Assembly (NCBI GenBank): GCA_003344405.1
Contig: NOWV01000397.1
Span: 1 to 26,249, forward strand
Source: Trichoplax sp. H2
Lineage: Eukaryota > Placozoa > Uniplacotomia > Trichoplacea
Direction of reading: 5' to 3'
DNA: 26,249 nt
Part shown: positions 1 to 9,100 of the stretch, one piece after another
How the letters are laid out: the number at the start of each line of letters is the position of its first letter
How positions within the stretch are numbered: position 1 is the stretch's first letter
Translations under genes and position numbers: made by a program
The notes under the pieces: generated by a model
The model's database searches: none
The model's input: the letters and a program-made list of their open reading frames with translations, nothing else
What the model was told of the DNA's origin: nothing

Positions 1-65
1 CTATGATCACCTGGCTAAGATATACATAGAACAAGTAAGGTAATATACGTATTGACGCTACTTAC

Positions 66-165
66 TGGATTTATATTGGCGTTGGGACTAGCAACTAAGC
101 ATATTTGACTTAGCAAAATAGCTAGTAAAAGGTTTTTATGAATAGTAAATCTTCCGCTATTTAGC
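66..165 (-). CDS. Gene A exon: TM2
   Basis: A 100-bp exon with acceptor aatattttgtag and donor CCA|GTAAGT (phase 2 to 0). It contains the conserved IHKN entry and helix NLLLAILLSQICLVAS. The rest of the receptor (TM3-TM7) should lie before position 1, because the homology to gene B runs straight to the window edge. Confidence 0.85.
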
Positions 166-3100
166 CTACAAAAATATTATAACAGCTCGATTAAATTAAG
201 ATTACGAACGACGTCGTGCTAAATTCGGAAGCAGATTGTTGTTCGTAGTAGATAAATACAAAAATAACATAAATCTGTATCATAACTCAAGATTACGACA
301 TAGTTTAAAATCGTAAACCTATATNNNNNNNNNNNNNNNNNNNNTGTAAGTAACTAGTTGTAATATAATATCACTATACTATATTAACCAAATTTAGATA
401 GCTATTTCTTCACGGTAGTTCGTACCGTGACACATGGTACCTTAATAATGTAAAAATCAGCAAAGTTAAGACGATAGAAGCAATTGATATTCCTAATCCT
501 ATATACGCAACCAAATTGATTTCTTGTAAAAGCGAGCTTGCGTTATGAATATCGATCTGCAATTAACCGGAATAATATAAATGATACCTTTGCTGTATTC
601 GATTCAAAACAAGGGTTGCTTAATACGTAAGCGATTGGAAAATTACCTCCGTAACTTGTAATAAAATTGCAAAGTGGGTTAAATGATTGCATGCACAAGT
701 GTAGTTCCCTTTCTTTGCCAATGTTAACCTGCAGCCATCGCTCAACCAAGAACTATACAACAGAACAGATTATGCAACGACAGTTTGCGAGAAGAACCGT
801 TATTAGTACCATTAGAATTATTTTCAATTATAACACCTATTTCTATATTCATATTATCTATAGTTTCGGAGTTCTGCTCATTTAAATTGGATACTGATAT
901 CGCTACTATAGGTGAAAGAAGTTCATATCTCATATTGCAAGAAATGTAATACGGCAATGTAACGTCTAGAGTAGCTTGTTACTACCACATTTACGGCAAG
1001 TTCGAGAATAAGGCTTATTTAGCATGTTGTAATAGTATATCGTAAATAACTCTTGTCGATATTGCTTATAATATTTTAACCATGAGGGGTTGTAAAACTC
1101 AAGCACTACAAGACTGCTCAATTTCAGTAAGATTTCAGAGTTGCCGATAAACTAACGATACAGTTAGAATAGTTCCCGAATTTATGCAATGTCTTCCCAA
1201 AAGTCATTTTAACTTACCTAGACTCAATATTCCAGTAGACACATTTAATAGTATAACTGTGATCCATCTGCGCAAAATTCGAAATCAATCGATTACTTTA
1301 ATCTTAGTAATTCTTCTATTAACATTAGTGATAAGACTGATCAAGTGGTTTTCTTTACCCTACCGAGTTAGTTTTATCCTTAGTAGTAAGATTGGATGTT
1401 GAAAAAGTAAAAAATTCGCTGATGCCAATGGGTGGTAAAGGATTAACTTTGCAAACGACAATATCTGACACAAGGGATTTTCTAGCAGTTTAGAAAAATA
1501 GAGAGACTGAGTTTTTAAGCATTATTTTATAGCAGTAATGTCTAATAGTAAATTCCATACTATACATTCATCGATCATCTAATTCTATGTTAATCATTCC
1601 ATTTAAAGCTACCCTGAAAAAGAAACCTACTGTAGATTGGAGTTACCATTAAGTAGTTTATTTAGAAAGGCGTACTTTCCAGATACTATTTCAACTCGGC
1701 CGCCTAAAAAAAGATTAGCACCTAAAATATCATTTTATTTAAAGGATATTGCGTACCGTAGCACGGTAAGAGAGAGTTAAATTGTAATGAACATGCTATG
1801 ATGTTGATATTTCTAAGCTCTGAAATCTTAGGAAGAATAGAAACAAGTTTCATTATATATCTATTACCTATTAAGTAAACATACCAGTCATATACTACTA
1901 CAACTCGAGCACATAAATGAATCTTACATAACCGAATACCTGTATGAGTAAAGAAATAGTAGAGTCTACCTGAATTGAGAGCACCATTAGAAAGCTGAAT
2001 TGCAACTTTTTCTGTCCTAGATGAATTGTAAGCTATTCGGTATCCTGTCTTTCGAAATTCTGTTCCATTCTGAACTTGAATAGTAAGATTAGAACCTAGC
2101 AACATTAAGTACTAAATTATCTCATTTATTTACAATCATTAACAATAAATAGTATTAGTAAAATTACTCTACATCGATAGTCTAAGGTATTCTACTAAAG
2201 CAATAAATTAACTCTTTTGCATACTTACAAGCCTCCTTGCAGTAAGATACACTAAAAGAAGCACCTATTGGTAATGTAAGTGCAATTCTATTCCCGATTT
2301 CATTTATAATGTTCATCTGAGTTGTAGCCTTCAAAGCATTCTAGAATATAAATACAATTATTATTATCTTCTAGCTTTCAATAAGATATAAATTAACCCA
2401 TATTAATGTACATATTTGAGAACTATATGATTCGCTTATGACTAGGAACTTTAAATTTTAAATGTACGATAGTCGAGCAAGTTTTTAATTGATATCGAGA
2501 ATAGGTTGTAATAAACGCTAGCGCTTATTTTATTACGGATTGATTTTCTGATCGTGAACGTAGTTATTTATAATATACCTTAGAAGCATCAGTACCGGTA
2601 AACTTGGCGTTTAATGTGTCCATAAAATAAATAATAGTCTAGGAAAATATAACTGCTTCATTAATGACTAAAAGTCCTATCTTTTAAGCTATAATCGGTT
2701 CTAGGTCATACTAACCTCCAAAATATTTCGTTTTACATCTATAGTGGTATCATTTAAGATCAATTTATAGCTCATTATGGACAATCCGTCTATGTATGAC
2801 TCGGCTTCATTTCCACTAAGTTCAGTGCTTAGATGGCGGACAGCATTAACAATGTAATTACAATGAGCGCTATCGATCTTCTCTGCATTATAAATCTAGA
2901 TCAATCGATAAAAATTAGGTCTAATCTTAATCAATAAGCAACATTAGCATGCACGGGTATTAAAATAAAACAATTGAAGTAAAATACTGATTCTAATGTC
3001 TACATTACAGAATAACATAACAATTACACACTGAGGGCATGTCATATAAAGATAAATAAGGTTCTTTAATCCTAGGTAATAAATTTTAAGTTTTAGTAAT

Positions 3101-6100
3101 TGCCAAGCAACTTACATAATCCAAAATATTATCAATCTGAATCGTTTCCGATGCAGTTGTAGCAGAAATAGGATAAGTGGAAGGTAATACTGGGGCGGAT
3201 GTTGAGACAGCACTTTTGGGGCTCAGCAGATTCAATTTTGAAGCACTGATATCATATTCAGATGAAGATTTAACCCAACTTGGATTGTCCTCGGACGTTG
3301 ATGAGGAGGTTGATGCGTAGCTTTCCATAGTAGAATAAGGGTTAGGAATTTCAACCCAGTTATTTTCATTAAAAGGCAGCGTTCCTGACATAGAAGTAAT
3401 AGTGACTAATGATGCATTGATTGCATCACTTGCAATCACAAATGTAGGATACTCATTTTCAATTGATGAATCATTGGCACTGCTAGAGCTAGTGTACTGC
3501 TTAGAACTATAAAGAGGCCCTAGTTCCATTTCTATTTGTCGAGAAATTCCTATATTGAAATTCTGGATTGTGCTACTTTGCATATTATCAGATGAGTAAA
3601 AACTATGTTGACTAACGGAACTAGGATTGAGCCATTCCTGTGAAGTAATAAGATTGTTACTGGAATAATTCGGTAAAAAATTGTTTGCGATATTCTATCT
3701 TACATTAGCAGAGCTTGATAGAGAAGTAATGTAACTTTCAGAGGGAATCACACTTAGAGACATATAACCACTTTTCGAATTCTTTATCGATGTGAAAATA
3801 ACACTATCACCACTAATGCTCGCGATTAAAGGGGAACTAACGCTATCCACCTCCAGATTTGATATCGACGTCAATGAATTATCGGTACTCACTGAAGTAT
3901 TTCCAATATCAGACGAGGGTTCCGACACAGCTATGTTGCTGCTGCTAATGCGAATATCTATAAATGAAATAAATTTAATACGGTGCGTGCTAAATGTGAG
4001 CTACATTGACAAATCTAACGTGTAAGAAATTTCACAATTTTTTACTCCTATTTTGCTGCAAAACCAGATGTATGGTTTGTATTTACATCAGATTACAAAC
4101 ATAATTATCACACAATCTGTCGTTAAAATATTTCAGCATTGAATTTGATTTAAGACTAGGGAATTATAAAGATAATGCATACGATATTGATAGCTAGATG
4201 TTTTAGTAATTTCTAGAGTAATGCAAGCCATATTAGAATCAAAGCGCTATTCTAAGTAAATTACTCTAGGTTGTCTTGCGTATCGCCTTTGAATGCCGGT
4301 AATGCAACTTAAATGCTCACAATATAGTAGACCTAAAATTTTTAATTTTCTAAAGAATATTATGCTATAGCTGCCTATCCTTTATCCTTAAGCATCTCTA
4401 TTAACTTAACTGCTTTGCTTATATTCTACTTAATTCTAATGGAAGTCATTAAGCCTTCTGTTTAAAATCTAATTTTAAAAGTATTTTCAATTTCCAGTCT
4501 ATCCCTATCGTAAGCTTCCAATTAACTTCTAATTTATTTATCACATTCTCTCAATTATCATTACTGTTTAAAGATTTCACTTAATTCGTTATGTGATTTT
4601 AGTTACCAGTATTAATAAAACCACTTACTGCATGACGTGGTAAAATTTTAGAAGATTGAGTGCGTATTATACCGTAATAATGCTAAAATTTATAATTAGC
4701 ATTATGATGTAACGATTGAAATTGTTATTATTGTCTTCATATACATTATTATAACTTTATTTTTCCCTTTAGTGTGTGACTGATTACCGTTAGCAATGCA
4801 TAAAATATCTTATACCATCAAATAATTATAATGTTAGAATTTAAAATTATTATCATGATATAAAATTTCAATCATATATCCTAAATTCACTTTCCCCTTT
4901 ATCGTGAAAATGAATGCCACTACCAATGCACAGATTAAATTAGGCCATGTAAATAAAATGTTGATACTATTTTGGGTTACCTGTGCCTTGGATGTGCGAA
5001 ATGTAATAATGTTATGATGTCGTCAAACTCAGTATTTGACTATTACATAAGCTTTGCGCCTTAATAACATTTATAAGCATATAATCTCTCTATAGCTAGC
5101 TGGTAATATAAACTGATTACAATATTTGAATTCATATCCAATTTTGAGCTCATAAACAGTGTTTGTATAAAATTAAGAACATATTCTATTTTCTACATAT
5201 TGGCAAAGCCCTGTAAACTGAAATTGGCTACACCATGCTTATCTATTAAAACGTATACTAGGCCGGATGATTTAAGAGCAATGCCTAAAGAAGAGACGTC
5301 TGTAGAATTTTTTGAGCCTTATACGAACTACCACATTTTGGATTTTGCTAAGCAAAGGAGCAAATACTAACTTCATATATTTGGAACTAGCGCTAGACAA
5401 GTCTAATAAAATTAGTAAGAAACATGAGAGATAGAGAAGTCTTTATGGTACTTGATTTACGATTTTAGTCTTATAGGATAGCAAATATTATATGTAGTTC
5501 TTGTCTATCATACTTGTATTATACAAGTAAGAAAATAATGATAAATAGCCGTGTCTTACCTTCAGATGTTGATGAGATTGATACTTCATTCTTTATGCTT
5601 GATGTTATTTCACAAGTGTATGAGGAAGATCCCAGCGTGTATGCCTCTGTTTAGAACGCATGTTGATAAAAAGTAACTGTGATCAGTCCTCATTTACAGA
5701 ATTCTTAATATCTAACTTTCATTTGATAATTATAGACTAAATTACCCAAAAGTGAATCTGTATTGCTAGTAATGATCATCAATAAATGTAAGATTTCATA
5801 AAAGAAGAAAAGAAAAAAAATAGTGCTTTATCAATCAATTATCAGACGTCCCCTAACGAGTGGTAAAATGAATAATAGCTGCTTATAATGAATCCGATAT
5901 ACTAAAATTGAAAGCAATCCATCACTTAAATTTACTATTTAAGCATAAACAAGTAGTATAATTTGAATAGCATTAATGAATATGTAATTGAAAATAGAAT
6001 AATAACATTCCATTTAGTGAAAATGGCATTGATGATCGATAAATTATTTTTCTACCATCGATGGTGACAAAACTATACAAATAACAATATTGGTTTTTTT

Positions 6101-9100
6101 TATATCTTACTTTTTTCGCAAATAAAATGATAATTCTGATAGCATGTGCGATCGAACCATAACCACTCTTGTGATACAGGCACAAGTGCGACGCATTCCT
6201 GATATAGTAAATCAGGACTGAAAGTACTCCATTTTGTATATCCAGTATCAACTAGCGAAAGATTGCTCTTAGTCCAACGATGACTAGACATCTTGTCATC
6301 GCCTACAACATCCCTTAAGCCACACCAAGTGGTATCGCTTTGTAGAATATATTTCTTAAGAAAGCATTGTTTACTCTCATTTTTTATCTCAACTAAATAG
6401 CTATCGTCATTTTTACAATAACTGGTAGCTACTGCGAAACTGGCAGAAATGGCTACATATTTTAGGCAAACGTCATTATATTGGGTCCATCCAATATCAC
6501 AACTGGGTCCAAGTGATCTTGAAATCTCTATATTTGTATTAAGCATTAGAATTAGTATTGAAATCATTATTGAGCTATCTTATAAAAATATCTTTATGGT
6601 AGAAGTATAATTTAATATATTACATGAACAAACAATGTTTTTAGTTCTGATATCAATTCAACGATGTTATTACAGAAAGCTAGAAAAAAATAAATAAAAA
6701 ATGTGTAGTACTCGTAACGGAATTATGTTTTCTCAGCATGATTTTTTACAGCTTATAGCCTATCCATTTTTTATAAACGAATTCCTTCATTAGATCGTTT
6801 TTAAATGATGTATTTAGGCATTAATCAAATTATTATTACAGCAGAGATGTCCCACATTAACAGAGACATTAGCTTAAAAGAGAACTTGCTGTGATGGAGG
6901 GTTCGAAGAGTCAGATAATGTGGTTTTAGATACCATGCAGAGAATTGCACAAGGAGCCTAAGAAAAGGGATACTTTATTGTACATAGTAGTTAAGTATAA
7001 TGTGATAATTACGGTAGATCAGCGTGGTAGCTGCCGTGAGTAAAGTGTAAATACTAACTGTGGCTAATAATGCAACTAAAGAAATCTAAGGTAGAAAACG
7101 GCGGTATTTATAGCTATGGCATTAGAACACATGCAGAGAACATGATTGTAGAATTAGATATAACATATACCATAACAGGTTATTGAATAACAGATGATTG
7201 TAGAAAATAGCTAGGACTGTAATAATTAAATGTAGTAAACCATAATTTAATGTAGAGCGAATAGACTGTAAATGTGTCTGTATTTAATAGCAATACAAAA
7301 TTTCTATATTTAAGAGTAGATTACAGTGACAGTACAATCCAAATACACTACACTTGCTTAGGCACGATACTATATTTATATATTTTTTCGAGTTTAGCGG
7401 AATGTAGAGAATGAGTAATTATATGTAATCAATAACACGGACAAGGTATATTGCATTTCCGAATTTTGGTAACTAACCAAAAAATTTACATTCTAAAGTA
7501 GTAATACAGTTTCTTATTTTACACATATTGCCTGTACAAGAAACCTAGGCGTACAATAATCATTGCTGATAATACTAGTAATAGATTTATTATAAATATT
7601 TAATATAGCCATAAAAAAGAAATGTTAAGCGTGTTATGACTCTTTTTAAACTTTCGTAAATATTCGAGTATCAACATTTTAGGCTTTAAATATTTCAGTC
7701 TCTATCACTATAGATAACAGATTTATGCACTGGTTAGATTAACGTTGGCTTTCAGTGACATAAAATTTTTTAAAGTGAAAAATGATCTAGTTGTTAATTT
7801 AGGAAGTACTGTAACATTAACTTATGAAGAGTGCCATATATGCCTAGAGCTATAAACATTACTTCGAGCGGTATTTACTATTATAGGAATTCAAGTAGAA
7901 ATTAGCACTGATATTATTAGGTACTAGTACAAACTCACGTCGCTTTGCTGACGGTTTACGATAATGTACCCATTTGTTAATAATTAGCAGATAGTATTAC
8001 CATTCGACATTATATATATCCCGGTAATAGCCAGGCACTACTATATTCACAGCTATGCTTGTAAAATACTACTTTTTAATAATGCATTCACGAATGAATT
8101 GCTATGAAATGCTATATTAAGATTAGTTCATGGTCCAAAGCACATTATGATAACTCATGTACGGTGATGGACATACCAACTTAAGATTAGCAGGTACTGG
8201 AAGATATCGACAGCGCGGTACAATGTCCTTAGTACTGTGGTCAATTATATATCAACCATTATAGTGCGTCTAAGGATCGCTTGCTTATGCAAGCAAAGCT
8301 TACTCTGTCAATAACAACCGTTATAAGAAAATGTAACAATCAAAATGGTTGTGTAGAAAACTCTATAAAGATTTTATGTTTATTCCATTTCATCAGAGTA
8401 TTACATCAAATCAAAATTGAAAGGTCTAGTGGCCACCCTTAGCGATATAATGAATACTATTTAAAAAATCAGTACTCTGCAGAAATTACTACCTTAGAGC
8501 TATTCATTTTACATGGAGAAATCTTAAGGTAAAATGTACTGTAAGATTGTTATACTGACCTATTGAAATGAACCCATAATGACAGTCATCTAACAGTAGT
8601 ATAAGTACCCCCGTGCTGCTTGTTTAAAGGGACGGTGGGTGGGATTACGATGAAAGATGAGAGAAGAAAATGATTGATACTGCAACTCTGCAATTAATTT
8701 TTAATTTGTAGACTAATAGAACCATAGAAACTGCCTATGAAACTTTTGAGATCCTAATTAAAGCCTAAGATAGCTTAAAATGTTGTAAAAATTTATACTC
8801 TGTTATACTATTTAATATTTACCATTTGAATACTAAATTAAACTGAAAATGAAAAATCAATATACGGAAAAAATTTTCAATATCGTACGACATTTTGTCC
8901 ACAATCGACCTCTTAATTCTTGCTGAGAATGTTTTAAGCACTATATTTAGCCGCAATAAGGTAAATTCTACGATATTTACCAAGACTCAGCTTTTAATAC
9001 CATTACTGTCAAACGAAGTTTCTACCTAGTTAAGCCATCAAAGTACATATGAAAAGTATTGAGCATTTACATACCTGCAGTCGACGACATTGGATATCCA

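Noticed and set aside
543-749. Minus-strand 68-codon open frame as a gene.
   Set aside because: It is the out-of-frame shadow of the GPS and TM1 exons of gene A.
742-957. Minus-strand open frame containing LLSPIVAISVSNLNEQ, which resembles a GAIN strand, apparently followed by a frameshifted GPS (CNFITS).
   Set aside because: It lies in the intron between the two true GPS exons. Shifting frame gives WLSDGC and CNHLTHF with perfect splice phases, so no frameshift exists, and the gene B copy of this frame is stopped near its start.
1184-1402. Plus-strand 72-codon open frame, also kept in the second copy at 22988-23206.
   Set aside because: It is antisense to the CVYW and preceding GAIN exons. 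Its conservation follows from the recent duplication and from coding on the other strand.
4622-4675. Possible 54-bp exon with a GTAAGT donor.
   Set aside because: It is open only in phase 0, whereas neighbouring exons require phase 1; that frame has TAA.
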